Below, piece after piece: positions 11,925-23,400 of a stretch of DNA of 64,000 nt. Location: the NCBI RefSeq assembly GCF_000003815.2, contig NC_049980.1:9507695-9571694 (forward strand). The letters run 5' to 3'. Made by a program: the position numbers and the translations under genes. The notes under the pieces are model-generated. The model ran no database searches and was not told the DNA's origin. It was given only the letters and a program-made list of their open reading frames with translations. The stretch comes from Branchiostoma floridae (taxonomy: Eukaryota > Chordata > Leptocardii > Amphioxiformes > Branchiostomatidae). How positions within the stretch are numbered: the first letter of the stretch is position 1; each line of letters opens with the position of its first letter.

Positions 11925-12139
11925 CCCCTTTTCACTAGCCGGCGAGCGCGCTGCGCTCTCACTACGACTAAAACGGATATGTCAATTTCATGCTGGGCAT
12001 ATCAACAAAATGAAAAAGTGTAACTAAAACACACACAAAGAGTAAAAAGATTAGTTTTTCTCACACAATTCGTTGACCAATCTGTCAAATTTGAGGTTGC
12101 AGAGAGAGCGCGGCGAGAGCGCCGTCAAGTGAAAATGAG
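11925..12139. mobile_element. Short MITE with GC-rich inverted ends
   Basis: The left end CCCCTTTTCACTAGCCGGCG followed by a GCGCTGCGCTCTC tract is inverted at the right end (about 12098-12139: GAGAGCGCGGCGAGAGCGCC, then GTCAAGTGAAAATG). Copy B keeps only the left end (about 43595-43640), so that copy is truncated. No coding capacity. Confidence 0.55.
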
Positions 12140-12369
12140 GTATTAGTTGTTGTGCTTTCCTAAACTGAACACGGCAGCATTAAAATTAGAAATCTTTTAA
12201 CAGGAGCCTAATGTTGTATAATGAGAGGAGTAGCGATGGTACACTTGAGACATTTCTGAATTGCAATTGGTTAAACGAGTAGAACACTGAATAGATGTGA
12301 TTTTGATATATTTGTGATTATCCGGGCTTTCAGTTTTAACGTTTCTTTCAAACAAGTTTCTTTGCAGCG
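12140..12369. other. Spacer matching copy B up to a LINE insertion
   Basis: Moderately similar to 44120-44275 in copy B (TTGTGATT, ATCCGGG, TTCAGTTTTAACGTTTCTTTC). The match breaks near 12370 and resumes near 14240, bracketing a retrotransposon fragment present only in copy A. Confidence 0.45.
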
Positions 12370-14240
12370 TATGTAGTAATGGTTTATTGAGTACTGAGTA
12401 CATATAATTCACATTGTCACGTCAGTAGCAGCACATATACATAGTTATGCGTTGAATTGCGGTGCGGACATTACATACTAGTAGTTGAGAGTCATCAGCC
12501 AGAGCAACATCAAGAATAAAAGATATATACATCTAAAAATTGACTATAAAAGTTGACTTTCAATTTACAAATAAAGTATCTAATGTAAAATGTGGCAAAA
12601 CGCACAAATATCGTTCAAGTAAAAGATAAATTGTAAGACTATGTGTTGACCAAACGTGCCATATACGGGACAGCACTGTTTCTATATCGTTCTGTTCTAC
12701 AGTGAACCAAGTCCAATTGTTTGAGGAACGAGTCTGTCTGCCACTAATACTCTGTCTGTCCGGTGGCAGGAGATGACGGTACTGGCTGGAGGTTAGAAGA
12801 GACTTGTCAAACTTTAGTGTCAGGTTCTCACGCCTCTGGTGAAGTGAGGGTAGGCCGAGCTGTGAGCAGGCTTCAGCATAGCTGGTGTAGTTAGCTCCCA
12901 GGATTATCCACACTGCTCTGCGTTGGATTCTCTTGAGTTTGTTGGACAGAGATGTTGTCAGTCCGGGATGCCACACCGGTGCTGCATACTCGATGTTCGG
13001 ACGCACGTAGGTGGTGTACACGATGACAAGGTTTTCAATTCCGATGTGGAAGTGTTTGAGTTTTCTGAGGAAGAACAAACGCTGGCTGGATTTAGAGTAC
13101 ATGTAGTCCACGTGGGCATTCCACTTCAGGTTATACTGCATCAAGACACCAAGAATCTTCATGGTTTGAACATGTTGGCGTTCATTGTTGTTGATTTTGA
13201 GAGGGGGTAGTATGGATACTGATTTGCTAAACTTCTCATGTAGAACTTTACATTTTCCAGGATGTAGAACCATGATGTTTTCACAAGACCACTTCTCCAG
13301 GTCAGAAAGGTCATTTTGTAGGGACGAAGGTGTTACAGTGGGATTTATGATCTCTAGCAGGTTTAAATCGTCCACAAATTTCCATCTGTTGGCAACAGAT
13401 GGAAATTTGTGGACTTGGCTGACGTCTGACAAGCCGCACTGTTGATGTAAGTCACGAAAATCAGAGGCACAAGAAGAGTTCCCTGTGGTAGGCCGCACGT
13501 TATGGTAGCACTGTCGGAGAGGGTTCCATGATAACGGACGACTTGGCGTCTCCCCGTAAGGAAGTCAATGATCCACGACGTAAGAGACGGACGCAGACCC
13601 ATCTCCATCAATCGGGTTACAGCGATGGCGTGGCTTACCCGATCAAAAGCTTTACTATAGTCAGTAGATGCCAATGAGCATAGGGTTCTCGGTTTGTCTG
13701 ACGCCTTGTACAGATCGTTGGTTAAGTCCAGCAGGCAGTGCGTTGTCGATCTCACTTTCAGGCATCCAAACTGATGGGGGTCGATCTGGGGTAGTATGTC
13801 AGAGTCCACTGTGTGATGAATCCTTCTGCGATTTTGGCCAACAGGGAAGGCAGTGATATTGGGCGGAGTTGATCGAAGGCGGTTTTGTTTTGGGCACCGG
13901 CACGATCGCACTTTTCCACTCGTCTGGTCCACTTTCCCCTGTTGAAGAGACGAGTTGATGACGTCAGAAAGTGGTCCGCTCCGTTCATATGCAAATTCCC
14001 TGAGTACTTTTCCCGGGATACCGTCCGGTCCAGCAGCTTTCCTGGTTTTTACTTTCTGAAGTCTAGTGTAAACATCCCAGGGCTGTACTGAAGGAGCCGG
14101 GAGTGACGGCAGGTACGATGGTAACAGTGATAAGTCGATCGGAGGCAAGGACTGAATCACAGCGGCTAGTGATTTGTTGATTGTATTAGCAAAACCTTTG
14201 AGATCACTGTTGTTTACACCGTCAATGTGAATTACAGTAT
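12370..14240 (-). pseudogene. Decayed non-LTR retrotransposon reverse transcriptase
   Basis: Minus-strand frames carry reverse transcriptase motifs in order: KAAGPDGIPGKVLREF (about 14060-14010), LRPISL in a second frame (about 13860), TDYSKAFDRVSH (motif A, about 13660), GLPQG (motif B, about 13500) and FVDD (catalytic motif C, about 13370). Downstream are KILGV-type thumb residues and RRAVWIILGA. This motif set is that of Jockey/CR1-type LINE ORF2. It is broken: two frameshifts between about 13990 and 13770, a palindromic insertion just before FVDD, and no endonuclease domain (5' truncation). Flanking sequence matches an uninterrupted stretch in copy B (44275-44290), so it is an insertion in A. 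Confidence 0.88.
13371..13413. repeat. Perfect 20-bp inverted repeat with 3-nt loop
   Basis: 13371-13390 and 13394-13413 are exact reverse complements around GGC. On the minus strand this sits directly before the FVDD catalytic motif of the decayed reverse transcriptase and shifts its frame. The same short coding stretch appears twice in opposite orientation, as expected from a snap-back copying error. Confidence 0.9.
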
Positions 14241-14380
14241 GCATACTGTTTTCATTAGTTACACACAAAAACAATAATCTTCCTCGTCGGAAGATTGCTG
14301 AAGATTGCTATTGGTTATACGGGTAGAACCAAATGTGACAAGTGTGTTAGGTAATCATTCCCACTCCGTATGACTTGTCT

Positions 14381-14406
14381 TCCAGGTGAGCTAGCCTGGA
14401 TACATC
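14381..14406 (+). promoter_or_regulatory. Splice acceptor and 5' leader before the gene A start codon
   Basis: A pyrimidine-rich tract ending TTGTCTTCCAG (AG at 14384-14385) lies 21 bases before ATG 14407. Copy B has TTTTATTCCAG (AG at 44434-44435) in the same place. The first coding exon probably begins at this acceptor, so the promoter and a non-coding exon lie further upstream and were not identified. Confidence 0.45.
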
Positions 14407-14479
14407 ATGGACCGGCGAGTGTCGGTATCTGTGGGTCTGCTAGTCCTCGTCGCTATGGGCACTGGCGTGACTGGTCAAG
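14407..14479 (+). CDS. Gene A exon 1: signal peptide
   Basis: Encodes [17 protein letters not shown] then GTGVTGQ, a typical signal peptide with likely cleavage after TGVTG. It ends CAAG|GTAAG after the first base of a glycine codon, setting the phase-1 pattern of the extracellular exons. The copy B exon at 44452-44524 differs by a single silent base. Confidence 0.85.
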
Positions 14480-17400
14480 GTAAGATTTTTCCATACAAGG
14501 GTCTATACCTCTGTCACATTGATCTTCGGGTGTACTTCGCGATCGCTGGAAGGTCGGCCGATTTTAAGATCGACAGACCGTCCCTGTCACATTGAGCGAG
14601 GCTCGGGCGATCGCCTTAGATCACATATATGATACCGAGCCTCCCATGATATGGCGCCACCTCTTGCACACGGACAAGATAGGACAAAAGGTTCCTCACA
14701 AAAAGTCAATAGTTTAATCAATGTTGATGCCCTAGTTGTGGGAATCTTTTTAACCATTTAATGCGGCGCGCGGCAGAACATATAGAAACGATCACAGGAA
14801 AGGAAATGTGTGATGAATCCAGCCCGCTTGCTACCACAGGAGCCACAATGTCAGAATTACTCGATGGCTCAAAGAAAGTCTACATTTGCAAACAAAAGGG
14901 AGTCGGGCGAAATTGGTCCGACCAACGGATGTACGTCTTCCGATTAGCGACCGATGATCAATAAGTCGGTATCTACTCGCCTGACACCTCAAAGCTCTAC
15001 GTCAAAAAACATCACCGGCGACTAGTCGCTGATGTTAGAAATGAGTTTTGTACACAGCGAGCATCGGGCGACTCTTATAAATCGCGGACGATCACTAAAA
15101 ATTGCTCGCTGATCGCTAAAACACCAGACGTAGTACTGCCGAAAATTCAGAGCTCGCAGAGTCGTCGTCCATCGTTTTTGGTGCAATGTGACAGGGGTAG
15201 TACGACGGCAAGCGGTTAACGGAGTCGACTGCACGTTCTGTTATAACAACAAAGACTTTGTTTATACATCGACAAAACATTATCCTGTGATTGCATGCAT
15301 TACTTCCACTGAGTTCCATTTCACAACACAAAGTTCGGGCGATGCGTTATATAAATTTAGAAAAAAATGCAACTTTCAAAATAAGTGTGTCCCACTATTT
15401 CAACAGATTGCCCCTCTGATTACACTCGACACGGTGCTTGGTGTTTTAAGGAGTACGTGGAAGGGAAGTTCTACAACGATGCCAGACAGGTTTGTGCAGG
15501 CGACGGAGGGCTTTTGGCCATGCCGAAGGACAGCGACGTGGACAACTTCTTGATGAATACTCTGACGAATAGAATGAATCACTGGATCGGTCTGAACGAC
15601 CAGAATACCGAGGGTGAGTGGAGGTGGGAAGACGGAACTCCACATGACAGAAATGCTGACTACGGCCGCTGGCGGGACGGAGAACCGAACGGTGGAAGGG
15701 GAGAAAACTGTGTACACGATTCTACTGGATGGAATGACCTTAACCGTAATCATGATATGCCGTTCATCTGCCAACTGCTGACCGGTATGTAGCGTAATAT
15801 ACAACATTATTATATCGAATTGGTTTGTCTTGTTTGAAGACTTGTTAGGAGCGGTCACACGATGAAGTTTGCGGGGAATATTAGAAGTTATATCTTACTA
15901 TTACTATCGAAACAAAGAAAAACCTTTTTGATATTTTCGGCTGCAATCAGAAAATGTAAATGCGGAACTCATACGCATTCACTCGTGTGAACGCTCCCGA
16001 AAGTGACCACTGGTGCACTAGTTTATCCCGGTCACATATCTTTTACGATGCACCTAGCCTACAACAAGTGGGCAGCTCACTTGGTCGCGACTGTTTGCGC
16101 GATACATTTGCCAACAGTCGCAGTTTGGTAGCTTGAAATGGCAATTTTTATTTTGAATTTAGAAAAAAATCGCATATGTGCGCTAAGTAGACACCAACAA
16201 GCGCGATTACTGCAAATCTTTGATAATGAATTTTAGTCGTTGCACATTGTTTTTATTCACTGTTCACTCTGCGATTTTAAATACAGTTCTCCCGTATATG
16301 TGTGTATGCGTTGGGGCCGAAACAGAGGATGTGACTTTCCGGACGCGGCCATTTTATTTTAGACGGTCACGGAATTTACCCATTTGTAGCAAGACAGTGC
16401 GACCGCAAGGGAAACCGTAAAAGATGCCGCAATGATTTGTCGCCAACAGGCGTGGAATACCTCCCTGTCGACTAGGATAACCATAATGTTCATAACGATA
16501 AAGAATAGCATCCGATCTTATAAACCTTAAACCTACCTAGAGACTTACCGGGAAGCCTTGGCTGCACATTCTAAACAAATAAAGCGACTTGAAGACGAAA
16601 TTTACTTGAATGTTTCTACAGGTGTGAACGAATGTGCAGATGGCACGGACAACTGCCACGAACAAGCTACCTGTACTGACACTATTGGATGGTTTAACTG
16701 CACCTGTAACGTCGATTACTACGGCGACGGAGTCACTTGTACTGGTAAGAACAAATTTGAAAAAATTTGGATGTGCATCAGCAAAACATTATACTGTTAG
16801 AGTGCATTTCTGCTCTTGGGTCCCATTTCACAATTTACACAAATTAGCTGACGCGTTAGATAGAAAGAAATATCATCTTTAATTGCAAAGTTAAAGAATT
16901 ATTCAAATTTCAACAGAATGCCCCGCTGGTTACACTCTACATGGCAATTCGTGCTTTAAGGCGTACGGTGAAAGGAAATCTTACGACGATGCCAGACAGG
17001 TGTGTGCAGACGACGGAGGGCTTTTGGCCATGCCGAAGGACAGTGACGTAGACAACTTCTTGGTGAACACTCTGAGGAATCCAAATGCACATTACTGGAT
17101 CGGTCTGAACGACCAGAACAGCGAGCGCATGTGGATGTGGGAAGACGGAACTCCACACAACACAACTGGTGACTACAACCGCTGGCATCCAGGTGAACCC
17201 AACCACGTCAACCATGATGAAGACTGCGCACATTACCACTACGGTGAAGCTGCTGTATGGACCGACATGTCGTGCTCTCGTTCAGAATTGTTCATCTGCC
17301 AAGTGGACCGCGATGTGGGGAATCCAGGTATGGCTGATGACATTCAAGAACTAGTTTTCTTCAGCCACCTCTGAAAATTCTTTCCGACTTGCGGTCCTGT

Positions 17401-20400
17401 TTTTATTCCATAGCTGCTTTTCGTTAATGAGTGGCTTGAAACAGTCAATATAATGTGCACACTCCACAACATAGGTACTTTTCGCCAGTCACTCTATTTT
17501 ACCATGTTGTATTATGTTGCCACAGATCACTGCGACCCCAACCCTTGCCAGAACGGAGGAACGTGCACCGAGATTGGTGTTATGTCCTACAGGTGTGAAT
17601 GCCCGGACGGGTGGTCAGGACACAACTGTGAAATTCGTGAGTAGCTCTCTTTTTATTCCATTCTTCTCTCAATTACTGGTGTTCTTCGTGACGTATAGCC
17701 TGACGAAAGCTATGACTATGCAGGAACGATGTTCTTGCAGCGAAAAATTGTGTAACACAGACTACATGACGAAATGGTCATTTCATGATAAGAGTTCCGT
17801 CCTCTTTTGCTCTCTTTCGCAGTTTAAGAGCGTGCTCTTATAAACAACCTACTATAATTTCTATTACATAACCATCATGTCAGTTGAAGAAACCAGAGTC
17901 CTGTAAGTTGTTGAGGCGTAACATTGTCTTATTTAAGGCTTATCACAATTTCAACAGATTGTCCTCCAGATTACACTCCATACGCTGGTTCGTGCTTTAA
18001 GGTGTTCTGGGAAAAGAAACCTTACGACGAGGCCAGACAGTGGTGTGCAGACGACGGCGGGCTTCTGGCTCTGCCGAAGTACAGAGACGTAGACGACTTC
18101 TTGGTGAATACTATGCGGAAGACAAATGCACATTACTGGATCGGCCTGAACGATCAGAATACCGAGGGTGTGTGGATGTGGGAAGACGGAACTCCACACA
18201 ACACAACTGGAGACTACAACCGCTGGCTTCCAGGTGAACCTAACAACGTGAACACGGGTGATGACTGCGCACACTACCATTACGGTGAAGCTGCTGAATG
18301 GACCGACTTGTCGTGCTCTCGTTCGGAATCGTTCATCTGCCAACTACTACCGGGTATGTCACGTAATATGTAATATTTTCAAAGGTTTCTATTGAGATCG
18401 AATTCATTGATGTCTCGATTATGTCTTATTGGTTACGTTGTTTTCAATCGATTCTGTGTTTGCAGTCCCAAACCACTGCGACCCCGACCCTTGCCAGAAT
18501 AGTGGTGTGTGCATCAATAGCTAGAAATATATCAGTACTAGTACAAGTAGATATCGCTGACACAAGCCAACTCAAGTTTCCCCATATTGTTTCTGCACTG
18601 TGTAGCCACAGACCCCTGCGACCCCGACCCTTGCCAGAACGGTGGAGTGTGCACCAGTAGTGGAGATTCCTACACCTGTGAGTGTGTGGATGGGTGGGGA
18701 GGACCCGACTGTCAAACTGGTAAGTCACTTTCCATCAGTTGTGGCTGTTACAAAGTAATGTTATTTGAATCACCTGTAATTTCCACACTCTCCTTTGCAT
18801 TGCCCTCTTCAAACGTCCTCTTGCAATGTATACCTGTGAGAAATCGTGTTACTTTTACTATAAATGTGTAACCTCTATCAACAGTTATCCGCCAGGTATC
18901 TAGTTCAGCACCGTTTAGATATACAGGAGTGCATTGCATTGGGGGACATTTGCATTGGAAATCTCTTCAGATCCATTTATTCAGGGTGACGAATATTTAT
19001 TTGCCCTGCTGGAATCCTGTAAGTATACAATATACATTATCATTGATAATTGGCATATCATTGTATGTATTTCGATCTGTCCCTGTAGATGACGACGAAT
19101 GTGCAGCTAACACGGACAACTGTCACGAACAAGCAACCTGTACTAACACTGATGGCGGATTTGACTGTAACTGTAACGGAGGTTTTACCGGCAACGGCGT
19201 CACCTGTACTGGTAAGAACATATAAGTTGGTTTGTCATCAGTAAGACGTTATACTGCTTAAGTGCAGGCATGGTTTCCTTTAAATTCCATCTTACAACAG
19301 AACGTCTCATATGTTTATTTAGCGCTGGTGATTTGTAGTTACGATTTGTATCCTCAGATGTCGACGAATGTGCAGCTGACACGGACAACTGTCACGAACA
19401 AGCAACCTGTACTAACACTGATGGCGGATTTGAATGTAACTGTGACGGAGGTTATACCGGCAACGGGGTTACCTGTACTGGTAAGAACATTTGGCTGTAT
19501 ATCACATTCTAAATCAAACATTACATTGTTAGAACGCATTACTTCCAGTGAGTTATGTATCACAACACAGAGTCTCATATATCCAATTATATAATGTAAC
19601 GTTGGCAATTTGTATTGTTTGCATCCGTTAAGTTCCATTTCACATAAAGTATAATATCTTTATTCAGCGCTGGTAATTTGTAGTTACGGTTTGTATCCAC
19701 AGATGTCGACGAATGTGCAGCTGACACGGACAACTGTCACGAACAAGCAACCTGCACTAACACTGATGGCGGATTTGAATGTAACTGTGACGGAGGTTAT
19801 ACCGGCAATGGAGTCACCTGCACGGGTATAGAATATCCCTTTACTTTGTCCTTTATCACATGTAAAAAGTTACTTACTTTTGTTTGCCTAATGTACACAT
19901 AGCAAAAACATGCTACACACCGAGAGCCACCAATTGCAAATAGATTGTGGCTGATGGATCAAAATGAGGTTTGAAACTGTTATGTTCCCTGCGTTTCTTT
20001 CACATGGGTCGCTAATATGTTCATACTGAGTGGCTAGAAAGGCATCCTCTTTGTTGTCTTTACAGGTTTGTCTGACTTTATCTTCACCGATATCGGGATG
20101 GACTACATAATCCTGTCCTGGACAGTACCTGCTGACCTGAATGTCACACGATACCGACTCCGTTACCGTCATGCTGGGGCTTCGTACCAGGACCTGTCTC
20201 CCCCACCAGCACCGGGCGACACCACGGCTACCGTACCCCGACTGTGGGCAGACACAGAGTACACCTTCACCCTGACTGCGTTTGGAGGTAACGACGAGGA
20301 AATCGGAGAGATCAGTGGGACAGAGACAACAGGTTAGTCTGTACAATGGCATGGATTCAGAGATGTTTTGGTCTTTCAACGCCATTGACTGAAGCAAGAA

Positions 20401-23400
20401 ATAGATTGACTGTGCACATGTGTATCCTATGAACTTTATATGCTTATTCAGGTGCATGGATTTTGTTTCAGCTGAAGTTATTGTGAACGTGGAGTGCCAT
20501 CAGGACTACATGACGGTGACCTTCCCTAGAGCAGCGCTACCGGCGGTAGATGTGGACAACATGCACCTGTTGGACGACAGCTGCCGTGCGACGGTTACCC
20601 AGACGGAGGTGACTCTTCGGGCTGGTCTTCAAGATTGTGGGACGATTCAGGATGTAAGTAGACGTCTGGAAAACAGAAAATTGTCACAGACAAAACAATA
20701 GGTGAGGCGAGCGAGATTGCTATAAAAGTGCCAAAGTGATCCATTTGAGTGTTTCAACAGTTACACGTCAAAACACCTAGAAATTTGATTGAATGTTTCA
20801 TGACAAAGGCTTTCTGTTTATCTGAAGCTTGTTCACCTTTATCTCCGGGGTAACCTATATCCGTTGTTTTTCAAGGCAGGGATTTGGAGATATCAAGATC
20901 GACGGGCTGTGTTTTCAAACTGCAATTTTTTAATTAAATATTGCAGTTTGAAACCACCATCCGTTGACTTCATATTCCTAAATACCCCGGCCCTTTTAAG
21001 CAATGGATATAAGTTACCCCGCAGATAACGACATATGAACTTGCGTGGCTAAGCTTCTTTGTTTTCTCATTGTTTCCATAGTCGTCAGAAGATGACAAGT
21101 TCATCTTCACTAACGAGGCCATCGGCAGTCAGGTAACGTCTGACAATGGCGCTGTGAGAGGAACGCCCTTCAGCAAGAGGTTCCAGTGTGAGTTCCTCCG
21201 TCAGTACGTGGTCTCACAGGGAAGGGATATCCTCTACAACATCCCGTCTCCTCGGTAAGTTCCTCCGTCAGTACGTGGTCTCTACAACATTCCGTCTCCT
21301 CGGTAAGTTCCTCCGTCAGTACGTGGTCTCACAGGGGAGGGATATCCTCTACAACATTCCGTCTCCTCGGTAAGTTCCACCGAGAGTACGTGGTCTCTAC
21401 AACATTCCGTCTCCTCGGTAAGTTCCTCCGTCAGTACGTGGTCTCACAGGAAGGGATATCCTCTACAACATTCCGTCTCCTCGGTAAGTTCCACCGAGAG
21501 TACGTGGTCTCTACAACATTCCGTCTCCTCGGTAAGTTCCACCGTCAGTACGTGGTCTCACAGGGAAGGTATATCCTCTACAACATTCCGTCTCCTCGGT
21601 AAGTTCCTCCGTCAGTACGTGGTCTCACAGGGAAGGGATATCCTCTACAACATTCCATCTCCTCGGTAAGTTCCTCCGTCAGTACGTGGTCTCTACAACA
21701 TTCCGTCTCCTCGGTAAGTTCCTCCGTCAGTACGTGGTCTCACAGGGAAGGGATATCCTCGACAACATTCCGCCTCCTCGGTAAGCGTTGTCATACATGC
21801 ACAACTGTGTCTCAACTAGGGTTCATCTATTACATTGAAGTATGAAGAAAAGAAGTAGATAATTTATTTACGTTCAGCTCCGTGAAGAAATTCATGATCA
21901 AATCAGTGTAAAGCTCTCTACGAGATGAAAGTCATTGATTAGAATCCAGTTTCTGGGCTTTTGTTTGGTTTACTCTGAATGTGTAGTAAGCATAGACTGA
22001 ATAATCTCTCACACACGATCATCAGTCTGTATCGTTGTATCATTGCCAACTTTGTTGTCTTCTTTGCAGTGTGCAAGTCGTGGACGCGGAAAACAGTTTC
22101 ACCTTCGAGATGCACATGTTCACGTCTTCTGACTTCACTGCGACATACAATTCACCTGACTACCCTGTGCAGGTGACATACTTCTTTCGTTCTTGCTTAG
22201 TCTATCAAAATGCATCTCTTTTTGTTTTTCCAATAGGTCACACAAAAGGTTTCCGAAACTACCGTTGTGTTCAGGGTAGGCATCTTGTTTACAAACTAGC
22301 TAGAAAGTAATACATTGTGTTTCAGCTAAGCTCGTCGTGCATATAAATTTTACAGTTATTTGTCCCTCTCCGAAGACAGTAGTCTATTCTTTATGTCTAC
22401 ATATCTAGGTGACTTCATCTGACAATCTACACTTCGGCTTGAGCGTGAACTCACCTCTGAACAACCTGGAGCTGTTCGCTCTCCACTGCCTCGCCACGCC
22501 CAGTACCGACCCTGGTGACTCTCCAAGCGTCAGCATCATTCAAGACGGGTACGCCACTATTCACATGGTTTTCTTACATCATAAAAGTAGCAATGTGTTG
22601 AAAGTTGGTGACAGTCTCAAAGTGTCAAACTCACATGTTCAAGGACTGAAAATCATACTTGAATAAAAATGGTTCATGACCATTTGTGAAATTTCATGAT
22701 CACTTCTCTCCTGTAGGTGCGACATCGACACCACCCTTCAGCTTGACACAACACTGTCTAACGACATGGCCTTATACTACTCCATCCAATCTTTCACCTT
22801 CCCCAACATTGACGATCCCAGTCTGGTAAAATAGACAGACATGTAAACTTTCGTCTGGTGGTGGATAGACCAAATGTTCATGATGTAAAGTTGGTACTAA
22901 ACATTGTGGCAGTGCCGTAAGGTTTATATCTGCTAAGCCAGGAAAACAGTTTGCATCTAATGGATTACCAATAAACATGTCCTGCGTTTTGCCGTCACAG
23001 AAGACGACTTTTCATCTTTGTGCATGCTTCAGCGTCTATTTGTGTCTCTACCTCTTAGGCTTCTGGAATGGTCTTTTTCACTTGAATTTCTTGACTACTG
23101 TATGGTATTTGGGTACTACGCGGTATTTGGGGTACCATAAATGTCGTGTTGGTGCGTCAGATTCATGTACATGTTGTTATTACCCCCACCCCAGGTGTAC
23201 ATCCATTGCACCATGGTAGTCTGCTTCAAAGACGACCCGGACTCGCGGTGCAGTCAGGGATGTGTCTCCTCAAGGCGGCGCAGGCGCGCTGTGTCTGACA
23301 TGAGCGAGGCCCGAGTGCGACGTGCCAGCGAAAGGGACCACATCACTACCGTCAGCCAAGGACCCTTCGCTGTTGAGAGTGGACAAGGACAAGGAGAAGG

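Noticed and set aside
15400-15858. Antisense open frames over the CTLD exons (for example 15400-15858, 16937-17239, 17951-18343, 49915-50307)
   Set aside because: They mirror the GC-rich CTLD coding exons in a complementary frame; the plus strand carries the domain motifs and splice sites.
18879-18906. Possible micro-exon TTATCCGCCAG between AG and GT
   Set aside because: 11 nt would break the phase 1-1 pattern, and both genes read correctly without it.
21258-21783. Later units of the donor array as extra coding exons
   Set aside because: The frame hits TAA right after the first donor, and 67- and 48-bp units do not preserve phase; coding use would need unsupported internal acceptors.
22977-23219. 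80-residue open frame identical in both copies (also 58772-59014)
   Set aside because: It lies in the ZP intron; identity reflects near-identical DNA of the tract, and it overlaps the acceptor of the furin-site exon in another frame.
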